A stretch of DNA of 64,000 bases from assembly GCA_963920525.1 (NCBI GenBank), contig OY986439.1, positions 35,443,819-35,507,818 on the forward strand, read 5' to 3'. Both the position numbers and the translations under genes were made by a program. The DNA is from Dichetophora obliterata (taxonomy: Eukaryota > Arthropoda > Insecta > Diptera > Sciomyzidae). Positions 32,178-44,150 of this stretch are shown one piece after another. Every line of letters starts with the position of its first letter. Within the stretch, counting starts at the first letter, position 1. Under the pieces are notes generated by a model that searched no databases, was not told the origin of the DNA, and saw only the letters and a list, made by a program, of their open reading frames with translations.

Positions 32178-35100
32178 CTATAGTAATAAAACTAATTTTC
32201 TGTTTGTTAGTTTGTTTGTTTGGCCTTTATACAAATCTAAACGGCTTAACGGATTTTGCTCAAACTAGGTATACATATTAAGCGTATCCCAACTTAAAAT
32301 GTTACATACTAAGTTTTTGCCACGCCCCCTCTGAAATTTTTCAACTAACGGTAATTTTGTTATTATAAAACCTTTTAGTATCGGAGATTTTTGTATATTT
32401 AATTTTAAAAATTTTTTGTTATTTTGACATCAAAAACACTCACATATCTTTAAAGTTGGAGAAATTTTCAGTACAACGACTTTTTCATAAAACATCGTTA
32501 CCTAAGAATGAGAAAAAAACGGCATGAAAATCAAAGTTTGGTTTTTCAATGCAAATATCTCCACTGTCCATTAATATATTTCATTCAAATTTTTTTTGTT
32601 CAAAAGTTCAATAAAATCACTTCACAAAAATAGGTTGAACTGTACCGTTAAGTCAGTGTATATATGTTTTATGAGTATGCAAAAAAGGTCCAAAATATTG
32701 ACTGTTTACTCAAAAAATTACTCAAAACTTGTTGTTGTTGTAAAAATGAAATCAATTAAAAACAGCAAATCTGACTACCTTTCATATGACATAGTATTTA
32801 TTTGCAAAAATTCTTCCAGCTCAGCGCAAAAATTATTTTACTGTTTTTGTCATCAAAACAACAAGTAGAGTAGAAGGGGGTAATGTCGTGCAGGGGGTAA
32901 TGTCGTGCACTGGCTTTTTTAGCATAAAAAATTGAATGATATACCAGCCGTTGGTAAGGTATGGGCCTACTGACCTACAGAGCTCATGCATACAATACTA
33001 GCAATATCCATGTGTAAGGGCAATATGTGCGACGTTTTTTAAAAATCGCACGTTCTCGGGACGACGAAAGTGTTTTTTTATCGGATCAGAAAAATTATTT
33101 GTCTCTCAGGAAAATATACCAGGTAAGTGTTTTCTTAAAGCAAATTTTCCGCCGAAAAAAAAGATGTATTGTGATCGAAAAAATTTTTGTTCTTTACCGA
33201 TTTGTCGAAGTCAACCTTGAAAACGACCTTTGCGGCAATGTCGTGCATTTGATGTGGGGCAATGTCGTGCACTATACAGAAAAGAAAAGGGAAGGAAACG
33301 CGGTCGCCCTAGTGTACCAAGGGAGTCGTGAAGCCATAACAAAACGCTACAATCAAAATAAAATTTTCTAAAATTTTTTCTTAATGTCAAGCACTTTTTG
33401 AAAAAATATTGTTTTTCTTTCCGTGTTTCATATAGCAAATTGCCTATTTTCACTTTTCTTTTCATAAAATTGTATTTTTTGATCATATTTCGGACTTGTG
33501 TATATTGCCTTATAATTAACAATAATAAATAAATAAACAATAATGCTATATCTTCTTGAATCGAACCACTACCTATCGTTTTTCACACATTCTGATACCT
33601 TTACAATACAATGCACGACATTACCCCACAAATTTTGAGGGGGGTAATGTCGTGCACATTTTTTTTTAATCTCTACTAACACGATTCCATGCTACACGAA
33701 TATTGTTACACATAAATGTTACCAACCAAATTATCTTTCGATCGGATGCTTACTCGTTGTATTCGCTTGTCATGTACGGCTTTACGAGCACTTTAAAGTT
33801 GAGTGCACGACATTACCACCCTCTACTCTACCCCTTTGTTTTTTTCGCGAAATTTATTTTTTCCAAAATGTTGTTTTTATATTTTTTACAAAAAAGTCAA
33901 GTCTCAAAAATAATTTACGTGAAAAAATTACCCCAATATCTCTTTCCAATCAAAAGTTATGGCTAAAAATCTATTTTTTCATACCAGACTATTAATAAAA
34001 CTTAGTTTTGTGTTAGAATTCTCTATATAGTTTGAACGTCCCCATTTATCTCTAAGAATGCAGTTGTGTGTCTAAAGTAATAACGATTATTTTGGATTTT
34101 ATAAATAAATTTATTTATTTCTTTATAGTGTGATCTTCTTATTTTTTGCCTCTCTACCCCCCGCCCCCTCCTGTTAAATTTGTTTTGTTGTGATGGCTCT
34201 ATTTTTTTCTCACTATTGCGTCTTCGTTGTCACTTAGTTCTTTATCAATGGTACTTTAAATGTTGTATATATATCACAATTTTATCGAAAAGATGAGTGT
34301 GAATAAGAATGCTGTAAAAGTTAATATTTTCATGCAATCAGTTTCAGCTACATGGCGATATAATAAAACATATGCGCATCTGGTCAGCACAATTATTTCA
34401 TTAGTTTTGATCTGTGCGTTAAATTCACAGATAGATGGCGCCACATTTGTAAGAACTGTGGGTACAAACTATACATCTTGCGGTGAATAGTTGAATAAAG
34501 TTTTTTCAAAAGTTTCTTCAAATTTAACCCCACACGTTTGGGGCCACACAGACAGGTGGCGCTATTTTCTGCTTACAGAAGAATATCTGATGTTCTTATG
34601 CAGCTAGCAGATAAGTTTTGCGAAATATTTTGCGAAAATGCTATTGCTACCAAACTTTTAAAAAGTAAAATAATGCAGGGCTGCCAGTTTTTTCAGTCGC
34701 AGCGTCATCTAGCGTCATCAACACTTAAAAACATAGAATTGGATCAATTTAAATGTCCAGCTCACTTGCTGGATTTTTTGTTGTTTTTTCTTTGTTTGCA
34801 AATGCGATTAAATGATCCTGATCTACAATCATTTTTAGTACAACGAATTTTTCATAAAACATTGATAGCTACTAATGAGAAAAAAATTATATGAAAATCA
34901 AAGTTTTTAATTTTAATGCCAATAACTCCGCTGTTTTTAATATATTTCATTAAAATTTATTTTGTTGAAAAGTTCAATATATTTTTTATTATAAATCTTT
35001 GTTTATACGTTAAAATATCCGTATTTCAAGGACGCATTGAGTCCCACCATAATTTTTATTTTGTTGAAAAGGTTATTGTGCTTGCTTTAAGATTAAGTAA

Positions 35101-35407
35101 ATATAAAAATTCTTTTTAATTTTTAAAATTTGTTTTTCGTACCCCTTCTTTGAATTCAATTAGCTCACCGCAAGAGATGGAACCACCAACAACAAAAATT
35201 TTCCACAACTTTTTTGGATTATTGTTCGTTCAATTACCTTTCTAACGGTAGCTAAATAAAATTAAATAAAATAAAATTCAAATAAAATTTTTAAAATTCA
35301 AACATGTTTTTCATTATTCCCGGTTTTAAAAAATCATTTCATCGAGAAGTGTATTTTAAAATGTTTATATAAATGACTCTCGAGTAACACCGGGTACATC
35401 AGCTAGT
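32178..35407 (+). mobile_element. Non-autonomous Helitron
   Basis: The 5' end reads A|TCTATAGTAATAAAAC and the 3' end CACCGGGTACATCAGCTAG|T. This gives the TC start, CTAG end and A/T flanks expected for Helitrons, which insert between A and T without duplication. The subterminal text (AACGGCTTAACGGATTTTGCTCAAACTAGG, CCACGCCCCC) resembles many insect Helitrons. Parts of the inside repeat directly (about 32465-32615 and 34838-34985). No Rep or helicase frame is seen. A TA-flanked element is inserted at 32868. Confidence 0.65.
32868..33828. mobile_element. TA-flanked element with GGTAATGTCGTGCA iterons
   Basis: Inverted ends GAGTAGAAGGGGGTAATG and inverse of CATTACCACCCTCTACTC lie between TA dinucleotides (32866-32867, 33829-33830). 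The motif (G)GTAATGTCGTGCA, or CAATGTCGTGCA, occurs at least seven times: near 32880, 32896, 33236, 33258, 33638 in plus sense and near 33610 and 33804 in minus sense. This placement is typical for transposase binding sites. A 114-codon frame at 33027-33371 spans two iterons but shows no domain. Confidence 0.7.
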
Positions 35408-37076
35408 AAAATATAAAAAAATTAAAGAGGTATTTTTACTTTAAATTTGAAAATATTTTTTTCGAAAAATTGCAAAAATTTTGCGGTTTTTGATTTAATT
35501 TTAATAAATTTTCTGTTATATGTCTGTGCAATTATAAATGAAATATTTATATTTTTTGTTAAGTTTTATATATGCAAAATAAAACAAAAAAAAACTATAT
35601 CTCAATTAATCAAACTTGACTTTAAATTAATTTCAGTACAAAAAACTCGATTTTTGAAACACTTGATTTAGGTGCCACAGAAAAAGCTATATTATATCGA
35701 AAGTGCACCTAGCAGTAGCAGGACTTTCTTTTGTCTTAAATTTTATAGTATTTTCTATAAAATGTATAAAATTTACGGATATATTGATTCTCACTTTTTT
35801 ATTTTTTTTTTTTTTAAATTTGGAAAATTTTTCCAATTGTTTCATGATTTCAATCGCAATTTTTTTTAAACAATACCACAATATAACTACTGTTTTTGTA
35901 AAAAATAACAAAACTCAAGTCTTACTAAAAAAACTGATATAAATGATTTGAAAATCTGTGAAAAATTGACAGTGCTGCAGTATTTTAAAAATATTACTTC
36001 TGAAATAGTAAAGAAATTATAGAAAAAACACCTCAACTTTTACACCACTCTGCGGCAACACTACTAATGTTTGTAATATGTTTCTTATATTTGAATAATT
36101 TTAAGTATTAGCTCTTAAATGGCATTCACATTTTATTCAATTTTGGCATTTAAATATTTTTCTCGGTTTTCTAAATGACCACTTCGTTCCACTGTGCGGC
36201 ACTGTCGGAGGCGGTTCACTCACTAGGCTATAACTTTGTTATTTTTTTAGATATCAACTTGAAATTTTAACCACATATTTTTGACAGTCAAAGCTTTGAC
36301 TTGAAGAAAACAAAAAAAAAATAAAAAAGCTTTGAGTGGATAATCCCCCTTAACAACAGACAATCAAGTGTAACCTTATGTGAAAATTTAAAAAAATTTA
36401 TTCGAATTATTGAGCGAATAAATGTTGATAGCCTGGTTAAGCCCATGTAAATAAAATGATATTAATACAAATGGATGCCTGACAAACTGGCAGCCATTTT
36501 GTAGTCATGTCCGCTCCTTCAGGCGCGCACTTCGATCAAACAAACATGAGCAGACGGACGACGACCTTTAAACGACATGGCTGACAGACATCGATATGTC
36601 GTGGAACGAACAACAGATAAACAATTCATTCCGAGCCCAGCAAGCAAGTATGTGTGTGCATGTGTGTGTTCACATGCATGTGCGTGCTCTGAAAGAATCT
36701 GCAAGCTGCCAAATTGCGAAAGTTCACAACAATCGATTGCAAAATAATTATTTAAAACCTGAAAGCAGAAACTCAAAATAATACACACACACATACACGG
36801 CAAACACGTGTATAAAAATATGGTGACCGACAGAACTGCTAGTGTTGTTTTTTTTTTTTGGTATATTGTAAATGCATTGTTGCAAATTAGTTTGGCTTCC
36901 GGGAATTAATTTTGTTGGGTTGCATTTGTTTTTTTTTCTCTTGAACACTTGTTGGTTGTTGGCTTTTGAAATTGTTTTCATGCAGCAAATATAATTTGAT
37001 AAAAATAAATCAATATAAATGAAGAACAAAACATAAAGAATATAAAACAGTTGACGAAAAATTTCAAAGATACATA
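35408..37076. other. No gene recognised
   Basis: Very AT-rich to about 36180, then more balanced sequence with TG/CA runs near 36647-36685 and 36781-36795. Short frames only. Confidence 0.4.
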
Positions 37077-37078
37077 TA

Positions 37079-38731
37079 CAGTCAGCAAAAAAAAAAGTTG
37101 TACACTAACCGAAATCAAATAAATTGAGATAAACTGTAAAAAGTATAGAGTAAATATATACTTATTATATATCAAAGTAAAGCTTGAAACGCATACTGTA
37201 ACATTAAATAAAAATTATCTTCCAATTGTCTCTATTCCAAGAGAGAAAATAACAAAAACAAAAATATGCCAATTTCACTCAGCAAAAAAAAAACTTGTAC
37301 ACTTGTCTCTTTCGTTATGAAAAGAGTCCCGTTATAAAATGCAAAAGCGAATATTGATAACTTTGTATGTAAAGTTATTGGAGTTTTGTTTTTCAAACTG
37401 ATCGCAGCATTCTATATTCGTTAAGTGTTAAAAGATGGCTAGAAAACAGATTTCAAAAGATTTAAAAGAACTTATCATAAAACTACGGAATGAAAAAAAC
37501 TCAGTGCGAGATATTGGGAAAATAGTTAAAAAACCCCACACTACGGTTCAGTATGTAATAAAAACATTTGAAAAAATAAGACTTTTGAAAGACCCTGTGG
37601 AAGTGGACGCCCTAAGAAGATTAATACTCCCCAAATTAAACGGAAAATAGTCAAATTTGTTAAAAAAGATTCAAAAGTTTCCGCCGTTCAGATCGCAAAA
37701 GAGCTTAAAAGTAGCAATATTGTTGATGTCACTCCACAAACCATAAGAAATTTCCTGCATTCGGAAGGACTACATGCACACGCACCTAGAAAAAAACCAC
37801 TTCTCTCTAAAGCAAATGTTAAAAAGCGCTTGGACTATGCTAATCAGTTTTTAGACAAAGACAATATATTCTGGGATAAAGTTATGTTTACCGATGAGTC
37901 CAAATTTAATTTATTTACCTCTGACGGACGATGTTACGTATGGAGAAATAAAGGAGAAGCTTTAAATCAGCGTAATGTTACGCATACGGTTAAACACGGA
38001 GTTGGTAATGTAATGGTCTGGGGTGCAATGGGTGCAAATGGCGTTGGAAATCTCGTATTTGTTGAAAGAAACATGAACAAAACAGACTATTTAAATATTT
38101 TAAAGAATAATTTGGCACAATCCGCCCAAAAAATGGGGTTGGAGAATGGATTTGTGTTTGTCCAAGACAATGACCCAAAGCACTCGGCCCATATTGTTAA
38201 AGAATGGTTGCTTTACAACACTAAAAAAGTGCTTCCCCACCCTCCACAGAGCCCGGACTTAAATCCAATTGAGCATCTCTGGGCATTTATGAAAACAAAA
38301 TTAAAGGACTATCATATTTCTAGCAAAGAAACCCTTAAAAAGGCCTTGATGGAAATATGGGATTCAATTCCTGAAGAAGTGAAGCAAAATCTGGTCCACT
38401 CGATGCCAAATAGGCTCCTAGCTGTAAAAAACGCCAAAGGCCACCATAAAAAATATTAATAAATCATAAAATTTCGTATTTACATGAATATTTTTAAGTT
38501 TTTTCTTGGTGTACAAGTTTTTTTTTTGCTTAGTGAAATTTTAATATTTTTGCTTTTGTTATGTTTTTCGAGAAGTATAAATAATACGGAAATAATTTTT
38601 AATACATGTTATAGAATGGATCTCAAGCTTTTATATGATATATAATAAATGTACATTCACTTCATACTTTTCACATTGTTTTTCAATTTGTCTGAATTCA
38701 GTTAGTGTACAACTTTTTTTTTTGCTGACTG
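37079..38731 (+). mobile_element. Complete Bari/Tc1-like transposon with IR/DR ends
   Basis: Outer ends CAGTCAGCAAAAAAAAAAG and their inverse are flanked by TA (37077-37078 and 38732-38733). A second, inner copy of the repeat lies at about 37278-37306 and 38509-38536 in inverted orientation, giving two repeats per end as in Bari and Sleeping Beauty-type elements. Length, 1653 bp, is normal for Tc1-like elements. Ends are nearly identical, so the insertion looks fairly young. Confidence 0.9.
37435..38459 (+). pseudogene. Tc1/Bari-like DD34E transposase with one frameshift
   Basis: The cut-and-paste transposase of the surrounding element. It starts MARKQISKDLKELIIKLR with an N-terminal helix-turn-helix (SVRDIGKIVKKPHTTVQYVI, residues about 22-41). 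The second DNA-binding half follows in the next frame, beginning GSGRPKKI, the usual AT-hook-like GRPKK. The catalytic triad lies in MFTDESKFNLF, VQDNDPKHSA and PPQSPDLNPIEHLW. The only visible lesion is the loss of one G in the run at about 37596-37600, after DPV. From there 37830-38459 stays open to the stop. Apart from that lesion the length matches the roughly 340 residues of the family. Start choice rests on the first ATG after the 5' repeats, in context AAAGATGG. Confidence 0.92.
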
Positions 38732-38733
38732 TA

Positions 38734-39199
38734 TATATAAACTATATTTATAAACTTTGTATAGCCAGTTTTGTGTATGGAAAAAGGCACTTATTTTTGG
38801 CATAAATAAAGCGCAAGAAAAGTGAATAGAAATTAGTTTTTTTATTTATTTTGGAACATAACAAAAAGTTTCCAGTCTTGTTCATGCTCTTAACATAACA
38901 GTCATCACTTAACTGCTTTTAAACTTTGAACTTGGTGAAGTACACAAAAGCAGCTTTAAGCAGCAAACTTTGATCCTTCACAATTTCTGTCATATTGACA
39001 CAGTTACTTGTTAAGCTCTCTCTCTCTCTCTCTTTCTCTCTTTCCTCAAGACTTTGTCAAATATTTACTTAAGAACATCAATTTACAAACCGAGTACTTT
39101 AGAGTTCAAGATTTAAACACACAAAAAGTTACAATAAATTTATATTTATACTCAGTTTGCTATAAAATCTGTTTAAGTTTTAACCCTTAATAGCTTCAA
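38734..39199. other. No gene recognised; (CT)n run
   Basis: Contains a (CT)n microsatellite at about 39017-39045 and otherwise AT-rich sequence. Confidence 0.5.
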
Positions 39200-39214
39200 G
39201 TGACATTCCTGTCA

Positions 39215-39400
39215 AAAAAAAAAAAATTAATAGCATTTATTAACTGTCACAACATTATACCTGTAGAACAATTTGGTTTAAGAAAAAATCATAGTGCAAT
39301 TCATCGAATAAAGCGAATAAGTACTCATGTCAAATGTAACTTCACAGCTAAAAAGTCCACAGCGCCCTTTCTACTAGATGTTGAGTCGGTAACCGTTTAT
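39215..39400 (+). pseudogene. Jockey-type reverse transcriptase scrap
   Basis: One open frame encodes IIPVEQFGLRKNHSAIHRIKRI and then KKSTAPFLLDVES, the Q-F-G-F-R-x-x-H-S-x-x-H-Q to L-D-V-E-K-A-F-D stretch of jockey-clade RT. The match ends at LDVES, before the AFD motif, and the remaining sequence is unrelated. A fossil of less than 200 bp. Confidence 0.65.
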
Positions 39401-41096
39401 CCTCGAAGTAACATCGCACAACGCTTCGTCAAGCTGCGCCACCTCACGTTACGCTTTGGTAATCAAGCCTTTAGTCGCCACTATTTATCATGACACCACC
39501 ATCTAAATGTTGCAATTCTAAAATGAAAGAACATAGTTACTTCAAGAAAAATTTAACGGTTTTGACCCAACTTTTAAAATTTGCATCATTAATTGGTTTA
39601 TAGAAGATTTCATTTTCAGTTTTGGATACAAGCAACTATTTTTTCCTGTTGATCATGCCATTAGAAGAGTTTCTGAAGAAGTCACAAGTATTCTTTTTTT
39701 ATAATTGTAATCTTTTTTTTATAATCTTCGAAATTATAATCTTCGTCCTTGTCTATTCTGAACTATTCTACATTTTTTTCTCTAATGTACTTTTTCTTTC
39801 TTTCCAAAACTTTCGAACTTTTTCGAATTGGATTTTTATTTCGATATTGTTTAACCTTACACTCAGAACAAATATACAATCCGAATAAGCCCGCAAACTT
39901 ATTATTTTATATATATTTCGCAAGCGCAAATTTTGTACTGCGTAAGGCTTTTTAAGTAAAAGTCCAATCTTAATAAATTTAGTATGGTTTAGTAGGCTAA
40001 GTCCTGTAGATGTGCAAACTGGACTTTTTATTTCTTAAAAACTTTTTTTTATTTCTACAAAACAAATTTTGTACGGCTTAAGGCTTTTTAAGTACAAGTC
40101 CAATCTTAATAAATTTAGTATGATTTGGTAGGTTTAGTCCCATAGATGTGCAAACTGAACTTTTTATTTCTTTAAAACTTATATTTTTTAAGTTACAGCG
40201 AGTTAAAGTTTACACATAATTTAACGATTGTACGAATACATATTAAAAAATAGAATGAAAAAGTCTAATTTTTAAAAAGTTTTTTATATTTGCGTAGTAA
40301 TTATATAGCACTATATTTAGTAAAAACAATGACAACAATTCGCCTTAAGGATCGAATGATATAATAAAAATTTGTACTGGCATTACGTTACAAAAAACGG
40401 AAGTGATTTCTGACTTAAATTACAAAATTTGTAAAAATCTCTAAATTGGTTAAGATTTTTTGTATAAAACTATTTTTAGAAGGCTTTAAAATAACATAAG
40501 TTTATTTTTCAAGTGATCAAATTTAAAAATCTTTTCTGGATTTTTTTTATTAGGATCTTTGATCTGGCGTCACGTTACTGGCGTTACGTTTCTAAAATTT
40601 CCATTGCAGTTTAATGGGGTATTTAAGTAATTAGATAGTTAAGTAATTATGTAATTAAGTAATAAAAAAAAATTTAGTTTATTGTCCTTTCCTAGCCTCA
40701 ACCATTTTTCCATTATCTCTAGCCAATGCCTTCAATTCTTACTAAAACAAAAAAGCTTACGAAACATTTACGAAAAAGAAAATCTACATTTGTGAAACAG
40801 TGCAGACGATTTGACCATCATGGTTAATGAATTTATGTAGAAATTGCTGAAACTAATCATATTAAAATATTTCTCTTGAATGATATAATAAAATAATAAA
40901 TTAAAGTTTTTTCCTAAATGACCTCTAAAAATAGACAAATGCGACATAAGAAATCCGTGTAAGTCCGTGTTAGCAAATTTATATAATTTTTAAATTTAAA
41001 TTTAAACAGCTAATAAAATTACTCAATTGAAGTCATTAATAGGTTTTTACAAATTTTTTGTATTTTGACTTTTTTATAAAATTTGCATTAAACTCA
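39401..41096. other. No gene recognised; one tandem duplication
   Basis: AT-rich. A 136-bp direct duplication lies at 39928-40195. Two similar GGCGTTACGTT/GGCATTACGTT motifs lie near 40380 and 40580. Confidence 0.5.
39928..40195. repeat. Direct duplication, period 136 bp
   Basis: Two copies share AAGGCTTTTTAAGTA, AAGTCCAATCTTAATAAA and GATGTGCAAACTG at a constant 136-bp offset with about ten substitutions. Confidence 0.8.
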
Positions 41097-41169
41097 GCCT
41101 TTGTAGTCTAGTGGAGAGTGCGCTAGACTATCAACCCAGAGGTCCCTGGTTCGCATCCGGGCTCGGGAA
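41097..41169 (+). ncRNA. tRNA-like SINE head
   Basis: Box A-like TAGTCTAGTGG (41104-41114) and box B GGTTCGCATCC (41148-41158) have tRNA spacing, and the T arm CCTGG/CCGGG pairs. The acceptor stem does not pair and the anticodon stem is mismatched, so it is not a working tRNA. A tRNA-derived SINE or tRNA pseudogene fits best. Confidence 0.55.
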
Positions 41170-41429
41170 TGGTTCTTTTCACTTTTTTTGTTCTTTCCTA
41201 CATTTAAGAATTATGGAAAACTAAAAATCCACAACAAAATTGTGGAAAATGTGGAATTAAAGGACAGGAAGGAACACACACTAAGGGCTGAAAATACTTG
41301 CCGAGGTTAAGGCATAACACTAGACTCGGTTAAAAGCAATTCAAATTGTCTTTCACGATTGTTTCGACTAATCTGTAATTCACGTATGGTTCCAATCAAT
41401 TCCTTTAAATAATCTATCCCTTTCCTTTC

Positions 41430-42672
41430 AGGTCAATGTTAATGTTATATTGTGGAGATGCGTACTGCGACCTAAATTAGATCTATTGTACCTCCTTCTC
41501 AAGGCTCCGCTGGGTTTGCGGATTACAGAATTCCATCCAGCCCTATTTCTCCAATGAATTTGAGAATATTCTAAGGTTCAAGGGATGAAACCTACTCTAG
41601 ACTGAGCTCATAGTTCCCTAGTGCTAGCTTACGTCTGCGAGCCACGGCGTCGCAGTTTGTGAGTAGGTGTATTGGAGTCTCCTCTGCTTCTTCACAGAAA
41701 CGGCAGTTAATATCGGTTCCTATGCCCAATTTCATCAGGTGGTATTTTAGTTTACAGTGTCCTGTAAGGAACCCTGTTAGAATCCTTAGATTTGGTTTGC
41801 CTAAGCTTATGCACAATTTTGCTCTCCGAGTGTTAAAATCTTTGAGGAGCAATTTGGATTGTCTTAGCTTTGGGAGGCTTTTCCAGAGGTTTGAACGTTT
41901 ATGCCTCTCCTCCCTTCTTAGTTCTTCTTTTATAGAATGTGTGCCCAATCCGCAGAATGGTTCTGGTTCTATAAATTTTGTGGCTGCACCCTGTCGCGCT
42001 AGACCATCGGCTTCTTCTTTACCCTGTATACCTTTTTGTCCTGGGACCCAAAGTATAGTAACAGTGTTATTCTTGCCTAGTTCGTTGAGTTTTGTTAGGC
42101 ATTCCCATGTTATTTTCGATGATATCTCACAGGAGACTAATGCTTTGATTGCTGCTTGGCTGTCTGACATCACAACTATATCCTGACCTTTGTATTTACG
42201 GTCCAGATTGAATTGTGCACACAGCTGTATTGTTAGGATCTCTGCTTGAAAGATACTGGGTGTTGTCCCCATAGGTTCAAAGTGCTTGGTTCTTGGCCCG
42301 TACACCCCTGCGCCTATACCTTCCAATGTCTTGGACCCATCTGTATACCATGCTATGCTGTGTGGTTTCTTGACATGCGATATCATCTCGCTGTCCCACT
42401 CTTTCTTGGTACTAAGCTTAATTCCGAAGTGTTTTTCGAAGTTATACCTTTTTACTATATCGTCTCTTGGTAGATCGCTTGACAACTCGCTCTATGACAA
42501 GGTGTAAGGGTGTTAGGTCCAGAATTAATTCTAGTGCTGCTGTAGGGCATGTCTTCATGGCTCCTGTGATGCATACACAGGCCAGTCTCTGCACCTTTGT
42601 TAGCATATTCCTCATTGTGGCTAGCTTGGTTCTCTCAGCCCATGCTATTGCACCATAGGTGAGGATGGTGAA
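41430..42672 (-). pseudogene. Non-LTR retrotransposon tail with RNase H
   Basis: A minus-strand 5'-truncated element. It starts in the RT thumb (YGAIAWAERTKLATMRN, then QRLACVCITGAMKTCPTAAL) near 42672. A frameshift near 42480 leads to an open frame of 297 codons (42485-41592) with an RNase H domain: YTDGSKTLEGIGAG, AEILTIQLC, MSDSQAAIKAL and WVPGQKGIQGKEEADGLAR. The usual His of WVPGH is Gln. A terminal zinc-finger-like CRFCEEAEETPIHLLTNC follows. RNase H after RT is typical of the I and R1/LOA-type groups. The 3' UTR probably runs to about 41430. Confidence 0.85.
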
Positions 42673-44089
42673 GAAAGAAAATATATTTTTAAAAAATGCA
42701 TTAGGTTAGATCTGAACGGCTGCGCTACGAAATGAAAATTTTCCAATTTCTAATGTTTTCTAATTTTTTAATTCTTATTTTTTTATTTCTTAACTTACAG
42801 ATCCCTTATACGTTTATGATCTCATACGTTTATACACTTCGCTAAACCCAAATTCTTTGAGTTTTTTTTTAAACATCAGAGTTTTTCGTCTAACATTAAT
42901 ACAAATTAATGCCGAAAGTTTCTAAAAATAAACTGAACGAGTTCTGGTGGTGCGCATTAATGGGTTAAGCTGTATTCACTCGTCTCAAATGAGTCTGACT
43001 CACTTCGAAATTAGATTCCTTAAAATAGTTTTTTTTTATTTGCAAGTAAATAAATTTTTTAGTGATAAGTTTATTTTTAATACCTTTCTAAAATTTTTCA
43101 CCCAAAATTTGGTGAAAAAAATCTAAATCTATGAAAATTCTGTGTGATATTTTTAAAAATCCGTAGATTTACCTTATTTTGTCACTGTTGTCCGTGTATC
43201 TGTGCAAGGCTAAAATATCCGTAATTTCTGTCTAGATGGCAGCACTGGCTAAAACCATGAATTGATATATTCAATATTAAAGTGATACTGGAATGATGTC
43301 TTACAGTTGAAAAAAGATTTCTAAACTGTTGATGATTTGTTGAAAATGTTTTAATTTTTAAATTTATTAAGAAATACCGCGTTGCAAGTATTGCAAAAAG
43401 GCCAAAATTAATTTCATTTCAATTCTCATCAGTTGAAAATCTATTCAATAGTTTAAAATAAAATGTAGGTATGTTTGATTGTGGCTTTTTAACGCCACAC
43501 GGGTTTACTTGGTGCATTTATTGGACACGGGATTGACATTATTCAAGCCATTCAAAATACGTACAAATCAATGCTCTTACAATTCAAAAAATGTAAACTG
43601 TTTCTCTCTATATTTTGTTGTTTTGTTTGCAATCATTCTTTCAATTCATTCGACATATTCAATTTTTTTTTAATATATAGAGAAATGCTGCATGCAGAAG
43701 ACGTTCCTGCATATTATTCCATCAATTTTTTTTTTAAATGTCAGAGAGCGCTATATCAATCGTAAGATGTTTGAAAAAAATTGAGTAATGACTAAAAAAC
43801 GACATATTTTTAATATCATGCTAGATATATTCCAACAATTTAAAATTTTAGAGGCTTTCCTACTTAGAGTCAGTGTGACCACGAGCTTAAAAAAAAAGAA
43901 AGCTAAACAAGCAAAAAAAAAAGTCAAAACAAGCTAAACGCATTGAGAAAACAAGCCAAGAAAACAACAGATCTTTTTTATACAATTTTATGGTTCTTAT
44001 TTAATTTTTAACATTAATTTATTTTTAAGTACCAAAGAAAAAATTCGCCGCGCACCATCTAATTCAAAGAATTTTTGGAAGGTAATTCC
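42673..44089. other. No gene recognised
   Basis: AT-rich with short frames and no motif. Its right part could contain the 5' UTR of the following retrotransposon. Confidence 0.4.
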
Positions 44090-44150
44090 GAAAAAATTTT
44101 GCTACCAACCATTCGTCGTATCTTCGACATTTACAATCCGGTTTCAATGT

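Noticed and set aside
33027..33371. 114-residue open frame
   Set aside because: It spans the iterons of a non-autonomous element and shows no domain.
41097..41169. Functional tRNA gene
   Set aside because: Acceptor and anticodon stems do not pair.
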